Positions 1-8,641 of a DNA stretch of 64,000 nucleotides are shown one piece after another. The notes beneath the pieces were generated by a model, which was given only the letters and a program-made list of their open reading frames with translations, searched no databases and was not told where the DNA came from. The stretch comes from Nakamurella sp. PAMC28650. GTDB taxonomy: Bacteria; Actinomycetota; Actinomycetes; Mycobacteriales; Nakamurellaceae. The translations under genes and the position numbers were made by a program. The DNA lies in the NCBI RefSeq assembly GCF_014303395.1, contig NZ_CP060298.1:5289001-5353000 (forward strand). Direction: 5' to 3'. The stretch's first letter is position 1. Every line of letters begins with the position of its first letter.

Positions 1-2
1 AC

Positions 3-788
3 GCGCCGCGGCCGATCGTGGCCCAGAACGCCGACGGCATCCCGGCGCCCTCGTCGACCGGTGGGGTCTCCCGTCCACCGGACGCCCCCAGCGGAGGTGC
101 CGACCCCTTTGCCGGAAGTCCCGCCCGGGGCTGGCCCACCGCGGACCAAGGCGTGATCATGCCGACCGCAACGAAAGTCGGCCCCTACTCCTCGACGCAG
201 GTATCGGCCGCACTGGATCTCGCGCACCGATACATCCTGTTGACCCGCGCGGACCCCCGCGTCCTGGTCGATCACCAGCTCCAGCTGCTCACCGCGATGG
301 TCGACCCGGAGGAACTCAGCCGATCCGGCTTCCAGACCACCGGGCCGCATTCGGCTCTCCAGCCGACCCTGTTGGCACCGGGAAGTGCTTTGTCGGCGTC
401 GATCCGGGTCAACGGCACCGTCAACGCCGCCTACCGTCCAGATGCCGCAGGCCGCCCCATGCTGCAGGTCACCACCAACCTCGTCTGGGCCTACCCGCTC
501 GCTGATCGACCCGGTGTGATCACCGACGGCGGCACGATCGCCGTACGACACGACCAGATGACGCTCGACCTCTTCCCGTCCGACCCGAGACTGCGCACCA
601 GGTTGTTCGTCGAGAGCATTCGCGGGTACCAGTTCAACATGGACTGCGCATACGCCGATCAAGGCCTGCTGGGCCTACCCCGCATCGACGATCCCTCACG
701 GCTGCCCGCTCCGTCCGGCGCGATGCCCACCGGCAATCAGGCCTACGACCCGCACACTGCGATCGACGTCGGCCGGAGCTGCAGATGA
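3..788 (+). CDS. hypothetical extracytoplasmic protein, 5' end outside the window
   Basis: The frame is open to the left edge, so the true start may lie upstream; the first start codon inside the window is a GTG at 18. The first ~50 residues are rich in Pro, Gly, Ser and Ala, like a linker that would follow a missing membrane segment. From residue ~55 a compact domain begins with a helix (STQVSAALDLAHRYIL) and continues into beta-type stretches with two cysteines near the C-terminus. I recognise no family and assign no function. The stop overlaps the ATG of a tiny downstream frame (ATGA at 785), which in turn runs into a secreted protease, so the three may be co-expressed. Confidence 0.6.
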   Translation, partial: APRPIVAQNADGIPAPSSTGGVSRPPDAPSGGADPFAGSPARGWPTADQGVIMPTATKVGPYSSTQVSAALDLAHRYILLTRADPRVLVDHQLQLLTAMVDPEELSRSGFQTTGPHSALQPTLLAPGSALSASIRVNGTVNAAYRPDAAGRPMLQVTTNLVWAYPLADRPGVITDGGTIAVRHDQMTLDLFPSDPRLRTRLFVESIRGYQFNMDCAYADQGLLGLPRIDDPSRLPAPSGAMPTGNQAYDPHTAIDVGRSCR

Positions 789-925
789 GCACACCGACGA
801 CCGAATCTCCGGGCCGGGGCACCTCCCCGCCGCCGCGCGCGGTCGGCCTGCACCTCTGGACGGCGTCCTGGAGAACCCGTTGCCCTGTCACGTTGCTCGA
901 GCTCGCACCAGGAGGCATCAATTGA
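785..925 (+). CDS. possible 46-residue translationally coupled frame
   Basis: An ATG at 785 overlaps the stop of the preceding gene as ATGA. The frame runs 46 codons and ends in a TGA (923-925) that overlaps the probable TTG start of the downstream protease. Both junctions are typical of translational coupling. The product is Pro/Thr/Ser-rich with no recognisable domain. It may be a real small protein, or just a bridge that carries ribosomes to the protease; the evidence is only its junctions. Confidence 0.3.
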   Translation: MSTPTTESPGRGTSPPPRAVGLHLWTASWRTRCPVTLLELAPGGIN

Positions 926-2241
926 ACGCCAGCAGCTGCTACAAGATCGTGCTGGGCGTGGCGGCGGTCGTCCTCGCCGCCGTACCGCCCGGGCCGGTCG
1001 AACCGGCACCGGCGGCACACGCCGCGCTGGTCGGGCTGACCGATGCCCAGGTGGCGGCGCTGCCCGCGGTGGTCCAGGCGCAGTACCTGGCACCGCTTCG
1101 CACCACCGCCGTCGCCCTCGACGCAGCGGGAAAGGCCGGGGCCCACACCTTCTCGCAGATCACCATCGACCCGGAGCACCATGAGGTCGACCTCTACGTG
1201 ACGGCTCCGGCGCAGGCCGCCTCGATCATCAGGGCTGCGAAAAGGGTGCATCCGTCGATGGACGCCTCCCTGATCCGGATTCGTCAGGCCAGATACACGA
1301 TCCAGCAGTTGGATGCCGCCCGGGTGGCCTACCTCTCCCACGCCCACGCATTCGAGGCCTATGCCATCGGTCCGGCCCCGGACGGTTCCGGGCTCGACGT
1401 CGAAGTGGCGAACCCCGCACTGTCGGCCCAGCAGACCGGCGGCGTCGAGGCCGGCGTCGCGATCGTTTTCGAGCACGGTGCGCGGCGCGTCGCCAAAGTT
1501 TACGATTCTCTCGCTCGACCACCGGCCGGCCGGGCCACGTCGGGCCAACCGGTCAGCCCGGCCTGGGCGGCGGTGAAGTGGCACGACAGCACTCCGTTCA
1601 TCGGTGGCGATGTCATCACCCCGGACGGTCACCGGTACTGCACGGCAGGGCTGCCCGCAGTCCGGACCCGCGACCACCACCCCATCATGGTCACTGCGGC
1701 GCACTGCTTTTCGATCGGCCAGAACGTGTTCACCGGCGGGGGGCCGACATGGAGCTGGAACAACAACCGGACGGGGAACTTCGTCGGCAGGGTGACCGGT
1801 CGGATCCAGACCTGGGATGCGGAAACCCTCGACGGGGCCAACAACAATGCCGATGACAGCGAGAACGCCGGGTGGAAGCCCATGACCAGCGCTGCCTACT
1901 CCTACGTGGGTGATTTCGTCTGTCAATCAGGCGCCAGATCCGCCTACCTCGGTCACGGCACGCCCTGCGGTATCAAGGTGACCAATCAGGATCTCTGGTT
2001 CTCCATCGATGGCTACAGCACCCGCGGCGTGGAAGGGGTGGACGTCAACGGCTGGGGATCGGTCAATGGCGACAGCGGTGGCACTGTCTTCGCCCGCACC
2101 GCCGGCACCGACGATCGCCAGGCGCGGGGCATGGTCTCCGCCGGCGGCGCAGACGGGACGCCCGACCAGGCCAGGGTCGATTGGCCGGAAGCCCCGGACA
2201 TCCTCCGTGCCTACGGCCTGGAACTCAACCCCACCACCTGA
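922..2241 (+). CDS. secreted trypsin/chymotrypsin-like serine protease
   Basis: Predicted extracellular serine endopeptidase of the S1 (trypsin-like) fold. The TTG at 922 is preferred because AGGAGG lies 6 bases upstream and it gives a clean signal peptide (hydrophobic run VLGVAAVVLAAV, then Ala-X-Ala near residue 34). A longer in-frame start at 880 lacks both. Residues ~35-215 look like a pro-region with alternating strands. The catalytic domain follows: His in VTAAHCF (residue ~261) and Ser in NGDSGGTVF (residue ~385) are clear. The catalytic Asp probably lies between them in the Asp/Asn-rich stretch after TGRIQTWD and is less certain. Paired cysteines flank the His and Ser loops. It resembles streptogrisin or alpha-lytic-type secreted proteases; substrate unknown. 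Confidence 0.85.
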   Translation: MNASSCYKIVLGVAAVVLAAVPPGPVEPAPAAHAALVGLTDAQVAALPAVVQAQYLAPLRTTAVALDAAGKAGAHTFSQITIDPEHHEVDLYVTAPAQAASIIRAAKRVHPSMDASLIRIRQARYTIQQLDAARVAYLSHAHAFEAYAIGPAPDGSGLDVEVANPALSAQQTGGVEAGVAIVFEHGARRVAKVYDSLARPPAGRATSGQPVSPAWAAVKWHDSTPFIGGDVITPDGHRYCTAGLPAVRTRDHHPIMVTAAHCFSIGQNVFTGGGPTWSWNNNRTGNFVGRVTGRIQTWDAETLDGANNNADDSENAGWKPMTSAAYSYVGDFVCQSGARSAYLGHGTPCGIKVTNQDLWFSIDGYSTRGVEGVDVNGWGSVNGDSGGTVFARTAGTDDRQARGMVSAGGADGTPDQARVDWPEAPDILRAYGLELNPTT

Positions 2242-2299
2242 GGCGACGCTCTGCGCGGGCCGAGGTCCCTGCCGGTGCGGGGGTCCGCCCGGGCACACG

Positions 2300-3763
2300 T
2301 CAGGCGTGCACATCCGGTAGTGGGTCCCCTTGCAGCGCATCGGCACCCTCGAGCAGCGCCGGAGCCTGGGCGAGAGCGTTGGGCCGGACGATGGACAGCA
2401 CGACGACGTAGAGCACCCCGAGAGCGACGAGCCCGACGGTGAGCCAAGGCAGCGCGTTGTACGGCGCGGCCTGCCCGGGTCGCAGGTCACCCCAGATGGG
2501 GATGGCGAGCACGATCAACCCGATGACGGGTGAGAGGACCCACAGCAGGGGGTTCTTCCTGATGCCGCCACGGCGCAGCTTGACGAATTGCACGATCAGG
2601 GCGATGTTCGCGACGACGTACATGATGATCAGGCCGAGGATGCCGAAGGTACCCAGGAAGCCCGACGCGGTGGCGGGGTCGGTGAAGGCGGTGGAGATCA
2701 CGCCGATCGCCAGGCTGGGCGCGACGAAGGCGACGGCTGCGACCCAGGGAGTCCGGAAGCGCGGGCTGATCGTGGCCAGCGTCCTGGGCCATAGTCCGCC
2801 TCTGGCTCCGGCGAAGATCACCCGTGAGGTCTGGGTGTTGGCCGCGACGTAGGAGCTGGTGACGCTGGACAGGAACACCCAGGTGATGACCGGGGCCAGA
2901 AACGGGACGAACGTCTTGGAGGCCGTGTAGAACGGATTGGGATCGGCGGCGAAGGTGCCCATGTTCCCGACGCCGAAGGCCGTGACGATGGCGTACGAGC
3001 CGAAGACATAGATCAGGCCGCTGATCACGACGGAGCCGACGACCGCGATCGGTACGTTCCGGCGCGGGTTGCGGGTTTCCTCCGCAAGCGGGGCGGACGC
3101 CTCGAATCCGCCGAACGCGAGCACGGCCAGGCTGAAGGCCACGAAGATGTCCGAGGCGCCGGCCCCGGTCGGCCACGTGAAGGGTTTTGCCGAAAGTCCC
3201 TGCGCGCCACCGCGGGCGATCACGGCGATACCGAAAGCCAGCAGCACGACCACCTCGAAGACGTACAGCACGATCGTCGCCCGGATGCCGAACTGCAGCC
3301 CGACGATGACGGGCAGGGTCACGATGATGCCGAAGACAACGGTGACGATCTGGGTGATCCCGGGGATGTCGGGATTGTTCAGGACGTTCTGGACGATGTA
3401 GCTGCCGACGAAGACGTAGATCCCGCCGAAGGCGATCATGTAACCCACCAGGGCGATGACGCCGACGGCAGTCGCGACCTTCGGGCCGATCGACCTGGTG
3501 ATGTAGGTGACGAACGATCCGGCGCTGGGATAGATCGAAGCGAATTGAGCCAGACTCAGCCCGGTGGCGACCATGCCCACCATGCTGATGAGAAAGACCA
3601 GCGGGACCGAGGCCCCCGCGAGGGAGGCCATCACGCCGGTGGTGAAGAAAAGGTTGAAGGCGGGCGCGATCTGGGCCAGGCCCGGCATGAGAACGCCGAG
3701 CAGGCCAAGCTTCTTGGAACTGAGCGTGCCCGCAAGCGGAGCCCCTTCATCGAACCGCGTCAT
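2300..3763 (-). CDS. APC-family amino acid/polyamine permease
   Basis: Twelve-helix cytoplasmic-membrane transporter of the amino acid-polyamine-organocation family. The start is the ATG at 3763, which overlaps the hydrolase stop as ATGA and has GGAG just upstream; a longer upstream extension is not needed. After a short N-terminus (SSKKLGLLGVLMPGLAQIAP) there are about twelve hydrophobic segments, with the family-typical FGGFEASAPLAEETRNPRRN loop after helix 6. It is the last gene of a coupled series (M20 deacylase, GntR regulator, alpha/beta hydrolase, permease). Transport of the substrate of those enzymes is inferred; the specific solute cannot be read from sequence. Confidence 0.88.
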   Translation of the reverse strand: MTRFDEGAPLAGTLSSKKLGLLGVLMPGLAQIAPAFNLFFTTGVMASLAGASVPLVFLISMVGMVATGLSLAQFASIYPSAGSFVTYITRSIGPKVATAVGVIALVGYMIAFGGIYVFVGSYIVQNVLNNPDIPGITQIVTVVFGIIVTLPVIVGLQFGIRATIVLYVFEVVVLLAFGIAVIARGGAQGLSAKPFTWPTGAGASDIFVAFSLAVLAFGGFEASAPLAEETRNPRRNVPIAVVGSVVISGLIYVFGSYAIVTAFGVGNMGTFAADPNPFYTASKTFVPFLAPVITWVFLSSVTSSYVAANTQTSRVIFAGARGGLWPRTLATISPRFRTPWVAAVAFVAPSLAIGVISTAFTDPATASGFLGTFGILGLIIMYVVANIALIVQFVKLRRGGIRKNPLLWVLSPVIGLIVLAIPIWGDLRPGQAAPYNALPWLTVGLVALGVLYVVVLSIVRPNALAQAPALLEGADALQGDPLPDVHA

Positions 3764-4572
3764 CAGGAGCTCCGTCCGTTGTGCTGCAGCAGGAAGTCGA
3801 CGAAACTGGCATTGAAAGGATCTGGATGTTCCCAGATGCATCCGTGCCCGCCGGGGGTCGTCGCCCAGGACGATCCGGGGATCAGCTCGTGCAGTTCCTT
3901 GGACAATGCGGTGGGGATGAGGATGTCCTGCTCGCCGGCCAGCACCAGGGTCGGAACGCTGATCCCGCCCAGAAGCCCCGTGGTGTCGAAGTTCTGGATG
4001 ACGGCGAGCTGGGCGAGATAGGCCGGGACCGACTGGTCCATGTACCGCATGGCCGTCTCGAACTCGGCCAGCTCATCGGTTCTGGTGCGGAAGAAGTCGA
4101 GCGTGAACGCCCACAGGGTGACATCCCGCATCACGAACGGCACACCCAGCACCTGGGCGGCGTCCGCCCACATCGCGAACATTCGGGAGCAGAACGGTCC
4201 GGGGGCCGCGTAGGTGCAGGCCAGCGTCAGCGAACGGAGGTCCTCCTGGTAGCTCAACGCGTACTGCTGGGCCACCATGCCGCCCATCGACACGCCCATC
4301 AGGTGGAAGTCGGCGACCCCGAGATGGTCGACCAGCGCTTTGGCGTCGTCGGCGAGCAGCTGGGCGCTGTAGGGGCCGGTGGGTCTGTCGCTGGCCCCGA
4401 TACCGCGGTTGTCGAATCGGAGGACGCGGAAACCGGCAGCGAGCAGGGCCGGCACCTGGAAGGCCCAGGTTTCCAGGTCGTCGGCGAGACCGTTGACCAG
4501 GACGACGGTCTCGGGTCCTTCGCCCTCGATGCGGTAGTTGATCGCGCTGCCGTTCAATCGTTCAGTGGGCAC
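3763..4572 (-). CDS. alpha/beta hydrolase
   Basis: Cytoplasmic alpha/beta-hydrolase-fold enzyme of 269 residues, similar in size and motifs to 3-oxoadipate enol-lactonase and carboxylesterase relatives. The nucleophile elbow is GVSMGG, the oxyanion-side motif is NGLADD near residue 27, the acid is Asp in GEQDILIP, and the catalytic His is in PGGHGCIWEHP near the C-terminus. The start overlaps the 3' end of the GntR gene by 11 bases and the stop overlaps the permease start (ATGA), so translation is coupled on both sides. It probably hydrolyses an ester, lactone or amide in the pathway served by the adjacent permease. Confidence 0.85.
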   Translation of the reverse strand: MPTERLNGSAINYRIEGEGPETVVLVNGLADDLETWAFQVPALLAAGFRVLRFDNRGIGASDRPTGPYSAQLLADDAKALVDHLGVADFHLMGVSMGGMVAQQYALSYQEDLRSLTLACTYAAPGPFCSRMFAMWADAAQVLGVPFVMRDVTLWAFTLDFFRTRTDELAEFETAMRYMDQSVPAYLAQLAVIQNFDTTGLLGGISVPTLVLAGEQDILIPTALSKELHELIPGSSWATTPGGHGCIWEHPDPFNASFVDFLLQHNGRSS

Positions 4573-5356
4573 GCCGGTGGCCTCTCTGGGTGTGGGATGG
4601 AGTGGTGGACGGGGATCGCCCGATGCGGGTGTACAGCGCCCGGAGGGTCGTCTCGGTCAGGGAGAAGTGCTCGGCTGCCCTGGCGGCCGCCAGTTCCGGG
4701 TCATGGTCCAGGACGGCCTGGGCCAGACAGGGATGCTGCTCCAACGCGCGGGCCCGGACCTGCTCGTTGTAGGGCTCGGCCTCGAACCCCAGGCTGACCT
4801 CACGCCGGATGCGCAGGCTCAGGTCGGTCAGTTGCGGGTTGTGGGCGGCCACCGCGATGGCGTGATGCACCTCCAGGTCGGCCAGCCGGGAGGATTCCCG
4901 GTCCGCGCCTGCCTTTTCGTAGGCGCGCAGCGCCGTCTTGATCCGACGCCCGTCTGAGGCGGTGCAACGTTGCGCGGCGGTGCGCGCGATCTGCTGCTCG
5001 ATGAGTGATCGCAGATCCAGGGTGACCTCCAACCGACCCCAGTCCGGCTCCAGGGTGCGACGGACCATCGCATCGGAGTCCGGCCCCCACTGCCCGGTGA
5101 CCACGGTGCCCCCGCCGCGGCCTCGCTTGACCTTGACGTGGCCGAGCGCGGCCAGTCGGGCCAGGGCTTCCCGCACGGTGGTGGGGCTGACCTCGAGCAG
5201 GACACCCAGCTGTTGCACCGTCGGCAGCTTCTGGCCCGGCACGAATTGCCCGAGGGCGATCGCGGTGACGAAGCGGTCGGCGATTCGCGACGCGGCCGTC
5301 TCGGCGGGAAGTGGCCGCAGCGCACCGATGTCCAGGCCCACCTCGGGCACGGTCAC
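4562..5356 (-). CDS. GntR-family (FadR-type) transcriptional regulator
   Basis: DNA-binding regulator with an N-terminal winged helix (residues ~15-85; GQKLPTVQQLGVLLEVSPTT and REALARLAALGHVKVKRGRG carry the helix-turn-helix) and a C-terminal all-helical FCD/FadR ligand domain with the metal-binding-type histidine in LADLEVHHAIAVAAHN. The GTG at 5356 is chosen because it overlaps the M20 deacylase stop as GTGA; longer upstream frames give proline/arginine-rich nonsense. It sits inside the operon it probably controls, with a candidate operator upstream of the first gene (6659-6673). The effector is likely the pathway substrate or product. Confidence 0.88.
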   Translation of the reverse strand: MTVPEVGLDIGALRPLPAETAASRIADRFVTAIALGQFVPGQKLPTVQQLGVLLEVSPTTVREALARLAALGHVKVKRGRGGGTVVTGQWGPDSDAMVRRTLEPDWGRLEVTLDLRSLIEQQIARTAAQRCTASDGRRIKTALRAYEKAGADRESSRLADLEVHHAIAVAAHNPQLTDLSLRIRREVSLGFEAEPYNEQVRARALEQHPCLAQAVLDHDPELAAARAAEHFSLTETTLRALYTRIGRSPSTTPSHTQRGHRRAH

Positions 5357-6636
5357 CGCAGTTCCACCGCAGCCGGGTCGGGGGCGAACCAGTCCGACAG
5401 GAAGCGGGCCACCGACCGTGCGCACTCCACGATGCCGACCATTTCGACCGCCTCGTCCGTACCGTGCATGTTGCGTGTGCGGGGACCGTAGGCCACAGCC
5501 GGCATCTGGAACTGGTTGAGGTAGAACCGGGCGTCGGTGGTGGAGCCGATCACGACCCGACCCGGTGGCCGTCCGTGCGCGCTCTCGTGCGCCCTGGCGA
5601 GCAGGTCGACCAACTCGCCCCGGGGCTCCTGCGCATGCCGTTGTGCACGGAATCCGGTCAGCGCGCATCGCGGCGGATGCTGCACCAACCACGGATCAGA
5701 CCGCACACCGGCCAGCACAACGGCCCGGACCCGCTCCAGGGTCTCCTCGCTGCTCCAACTCCCCGGGTGCCCGACCCGCACCTGCAGCCGCGCCACCGCC
5801 GGAACGCTGGACGCCCAGTCCCCGGCGTGGACGGTCCCCACGTTCACGTTGTAGGGATGGATCATCTGGCTGAACGCGGGGTCCCCGGCGCTGCGGTGCG
5901 CGGCGTTCATCTGCTGCTCGAACTCTTGCAGGGCAACCAGCACGGCGGGAATGGCGGCGATCGGATTCACCGACCGCAGGGCCGCCTCCGCATGGCCGGC
6001 GCGCCCGTCGATCTCGATGTCCACCCACACGATACTGATTCCCCCGAGCAGGATGTCGAGGTCGGTGGGTTCCAGCAGGAGGGCCGCCTCCGCCGTGTAG
6101 CCGGCGCGGCCGGCGGCCAGCGTGCCGTTTCCGGTGCACTCCTCCTCGATCGCCGACACCACCGTCAGCCGACCGCCGAGCCACCCTGGCGCCACCTCGT
6201 CCAGCGCCCACAGGGCGAGCAGCCCGGCGGCGAACCCGCCCTTCATGTCCCCGGCCCCGCGGCCGACGAGCCAGCCGTCTCGTTCGGTGGCCACGAACGG
6301 CGGGCTGGTCCACCCGACCGGATCGTCGGCGGGCACGACGTCGATGTGCCCGTTGAGAAGAAGGCTGCGGCCGCCCTTTTCGCCGCGCTCGCCGACCAGG
6401 TCATAGCGGCCGGCGTAGCTGCGGGACGGTACGCCCGCGTCCGGGTCGGAGCCGATGGTCTCGGGGATGGCGAGCCGGGTGACGTCGAATCCCAGCTTCG
6501 CCAGCTCCGCGGCCAGTACTTCCTGGGCTCCGCTCTCGTGCCCCACGGTGCTCGGCTCGGCGACCAACCGGCGCAACACCCCGAAGGCGGTCGGCGCCAG
6601 CCGGCCGATCACCTCGTCGAGGCGCCGAACGTCCAT
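5353..6636 (-). CDS. M20-family metallodeacylase (ArgE/DapE/ACY1-like)
   Basis: Zinc-dependent amidohydrolase of about 427 residues. Visible metal and catalytic motifs are NGHIDVVPADD (His and following Asp), GRGAGDMKGG (bridging Asp) and the general base pair in SAIEEECTGNG; the dimerisation lid domain follows (IDGRAGHAEAA), and a late His is in TRNMHGTDE. Members remove acyl groups from N-acyl amino acids or act as dipeptidases. It is the first gene of the 6636-to-2300 series; the upstream purine-rich stretch AAGGGAAGGG serves as ribosome site. The exact N-acyl substrate is unknown. Confidence 0.88.
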   Translation of the reverse strand: MDVRRLDEVIGRLAPTAFGVLRRLVAEPSTVGHESGAQEVLAAELAKLGFDVTRLAIPETIGSDPDAGVPSRSYAGRYDLVGERGEKGGRSLLLNGHIDVVPADDPVGWTSPPFVATERDGWLVGRGAGDMKGGFAAGLLALWALDEVAPGWLGGRLTVVSAIEEECTGNGTLAAGRAGYTAEAALLLEPTDLDILLGGISIVWVDIEIDGRAGHAEAALRSVNPIAAIPAVLVALQEFEQQMNAAHRSAGDPAFSQMIHPYNVNVGTVHAGDWASSVPAVARLQVRVGHPGSWSSEETLERVRAVVLAGVRSDPWLVQHPPRCALTGFRAQRHAQEPRGELVDLLARAHESAHGRPPGRVVIGSTTDARFYLNQFQMPAVAYGPRTRNMHGTDEAVEMVGIVECARSVARFLSDWFAPDPAAVELR

Positions 6637-6658
6637 CCGGTCCGCCCTTCCCTTAAAG

Positions 6659-6673
6659 AACCAATCACTGGTT
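6659..6673. promoter_or_regulatory. candidate GntR operator
   Basis: AACCA-ATCAC-TGGTT is a perfect 5-bp-arm inverted repeat with a 5-bp spacer, 22 bases upstream of the M20 deacylase start, in the one AT-leaning spot of this region. Short palindromes of this spacing are typical of GntR-family sites, and a GntR gene lies in the same operon. Binding is inferred. Confidence 0.45.
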
Positions 6674-6736
6674 GTTTGATGCTAGCAACGCCGGCGACGT
6701 TGCGGAAGGCGTTGGGGCCTCGCGTCCGGCCCTCGG

Positions 6737-7615
6737 TCAGTTCTCCGGTCCGGAGGGAAATTCCACGCTGCGTGGATCGAGGCCGAGGCCGCGGATGTGG
6801 CGGGCGATCTCCTCCAGCGACGCCACCCAGACGTCGGCGCACGAGTTGACGTGGCCCATCAACTCGTCGAGCTGATGGGCGCGGGAGGGACGCCCGGACA
6901 GGAACGGGTGGTTCGTGAGCACCCAGCAGCCACCCACCGAACGCAGACCCTCGAATTCCGCCTGCCACAGTTCCCTTGCCTTGGCGGGTGTTTCGATCAG
7001 TCCGCTGCCGGAGATGTCGGGGAGGAAGCAGAATTGCTCCCAATCGTCCAGGGCCCACTGGATGGGTATCTCCACCACGGATCGCGGTGCATCCGGGCCT
7101 ACCTCGAGTTCGCACGGGTGGTCGGCGGCCATCAGGCTCGAGTCGTAGAGGAAATCCCGGGCGGCGAGCAGCGCCGGGGTCCGCCACGAGAGGTCCCACA
7201 TGGGAGCCCGGTAGCCGACCGGCCGGACACCGGCGACCTCCTCGAGGGCCTCGAGCCCCCGGTCGAGGGCAACCGCCTCCTCCGTAGCGCTCAGACCGGT
7301 GGGCTGCTCGTGCAGATATCCGTGATGGGCGATCTCATGTCCGGCGGCGACGATATCCCTGACCACCGAGGGATATCGATGAGCGGTGTACCCGGGAACG
7401 AAGAAGGTCGAACGGATCCGGTGCTTGTCCAGCAGGCCGAGCAGGCGCGGAACCCCGACCAGAGGGCCGTAGGCCTGGTGGCTGATCACGCTCATCCGAT
7501 GAGCGTTCTGCGGCGCCCGCCACAGGACGGCCGACTCTGCGTCGATGTCGAAACTGAACGACGCCGCCGAACTCTTCCCTTCCGGCCACGACACCGGGCC
7601 GGCCGGGCCGCTCAT
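6737..7615 (-). CDS. polysaccharide deacetylase-family hydrolase (PuuE/HpPgdA type)
   Basis: NodB-homology metal-dependent C-N hydrolase, 292 residues. Motif 1 is [11 protein letters not shown] (Asp pair), motif 2 is the metal-binding [10 protein letters not shown], and motif 3 is [10 protein letters not shown]. There is no signal peptide, so it acts in the cytoplasm, like allantoinase PuuE or cyclic imidases rather than cell-wall deacetylases. Its start overlaps the ureohydrolase stop as ATGA, which ties it to nitrogen-compound breakdown. The gene directly downstream belongs to the deacylase operon in the same orientation. Substrate uncertain. Confidence 0.82.
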   Translation of the reverse strand: MSGPAGPVSWPEGKSSAASFSFDIDAESAVLWRAPQNAHRMSVISHQAYGPLVGVPRLLGLLDKHRIRSTFFVPGYTAHRYPSVVRDIVAAGHEIAHHGYLHEQPTGLSATEEAVALDRGLEALEEVAGVRPVGYRAPMWDLSWRTPALLAARDFLYDSSLMAADHPCELEVGPDAPRSVVEIPIQWALDDWEQFCFLPDISGSGLIETPAKARELWQAEFEGLRSVGGCWVLTNHPFLSGRPSRAHQLDELMGHVNSCADVWVASLEEIARHIRGLGLDPRSVEFPSGPEN

Positions 7616-8582
7616 CCGCGCCCACCGGTGGACATGATGGTCACCAGTTCGTACGCGAGATTGGCGGCGGCGACGGCAGTGATCTCGGCGTGGTCGTAGG
7701 CCGGGGACACCTCGACGATGTCGGCCCCGACGAGAGGGAGCCCGCCCATCCCCCGCAGGACGGCCAGCAATTCCCGACTGGTCATCCCACCCGCCTCCGG
7801 AGTACCGGTGGCCGGGGCGAAAGCCGGATCCAGCACGTCGATGTCGATCGAAACGTAGACCTTGGCATCGCCCACCCGGTCGACGACACGCTGCACGATC
7901 CCGTCGATCCCGATGCGGTCGATGTCTCGGCAGTGCACGATCGTGAACCCGAGTTCGGCATCATCGAGCAGATCCTTCCGGTCGTAGAGCGAGCCGCGGA
8001 TCCCGACGTGCGCGGAGTTGCCCTTGAGCAGCAGACCCTCCTCCGATGCGCGCCGAAATGGCGTGCCGTGCGTGGTCGGGGCGTTGAAATAGGTGTCCCA
8101 CGTGTCCAGATGCGCATCGAAGTGCACCAGGGCCACCGGTCCGTGCACGGCTTTGATGGCCCGTAGCGCCGGAAGGGCGACCGTGTGGTCTCCCCCAGGC
8201 CGAGAAAGGGCCGCCCGTCACCGATCAGCGGCCGCAGTCCCCGTTCGATCTGTTGCAGCGCTTCAGGTATGTCGAAGGGGTTGCAGGCGATGTCACCCGC
8301 GTCGACGATCTGCGCAGTGCGGAACGGCTCGGCGTCCAGGGCGGGGTTGTAGGGACGCAGGAGTCTGGAGGCCTGTCGGATGTGGGCCGGACCGAACCGT
8401 GCTCCCGGACGGTAGGTGACGCCGGTGTCGAACGGTAGGCCGACCACGGCCACGTCGTACCGGTCGACGTCCTCGAGTCGGGGGAGACGTGCGAACGTGG
8501 TCAGTCCCGCATAGCGCGGAACCTGCAGTCCGTCGATCTGCCCGACGACTCCGTCCGGGTAGTGCTGGTGTTGCTCGGTCAC
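7612..8582 (-). pseudogene. agmatinase-family ureohydrolase, single-base frameshift
   Basis: Two frames together make a full ~323-residue arginase/agmatinase-fold enzyme. The N-terminal frame starts at 8582 (MTEQHQHYPDGVV) and carries VAVVGLPFDTGVTYRPGARF. The C-terminal frame carries FDAHLDTWD and [13 protein letters not shown], the manganese-binding motifs. They should join at a GGDHT motif, but the C run at 8192-8196 (a G run on the coding strand) has five bases where six would restore [19 protein letters not shown]. As written, translation leaves frame just before the first metal ligand, so the enzyme would be dead. Family members cleave guanidino compounds (agmatine, guanidinobutyrate) to urea and an amine. 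Either a recent mutation or a homopolymer sequence error. Confidence 0.85.
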
Positions 8583-8641
8583 TGGTGATCGATCCCTTCC
8601 TCTTCTTCATCCGGTGGTGTCCAGCACTGCCCGCGGGCGTC

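Noticed and set aside
634-1926. Long minus-strand frame opposite the protease
   Set aside because: Arg/Gly/Pro-rich composition and no ribosome site; it mirrors the real protease gene, whose catalytic motifs are clear.
8192-8196. Programmed frameshift in the ureohydrolase
   Set aside because: The family has no known programmed shift and there is no slippery heptamer with a following structure; a base loss is simpler.
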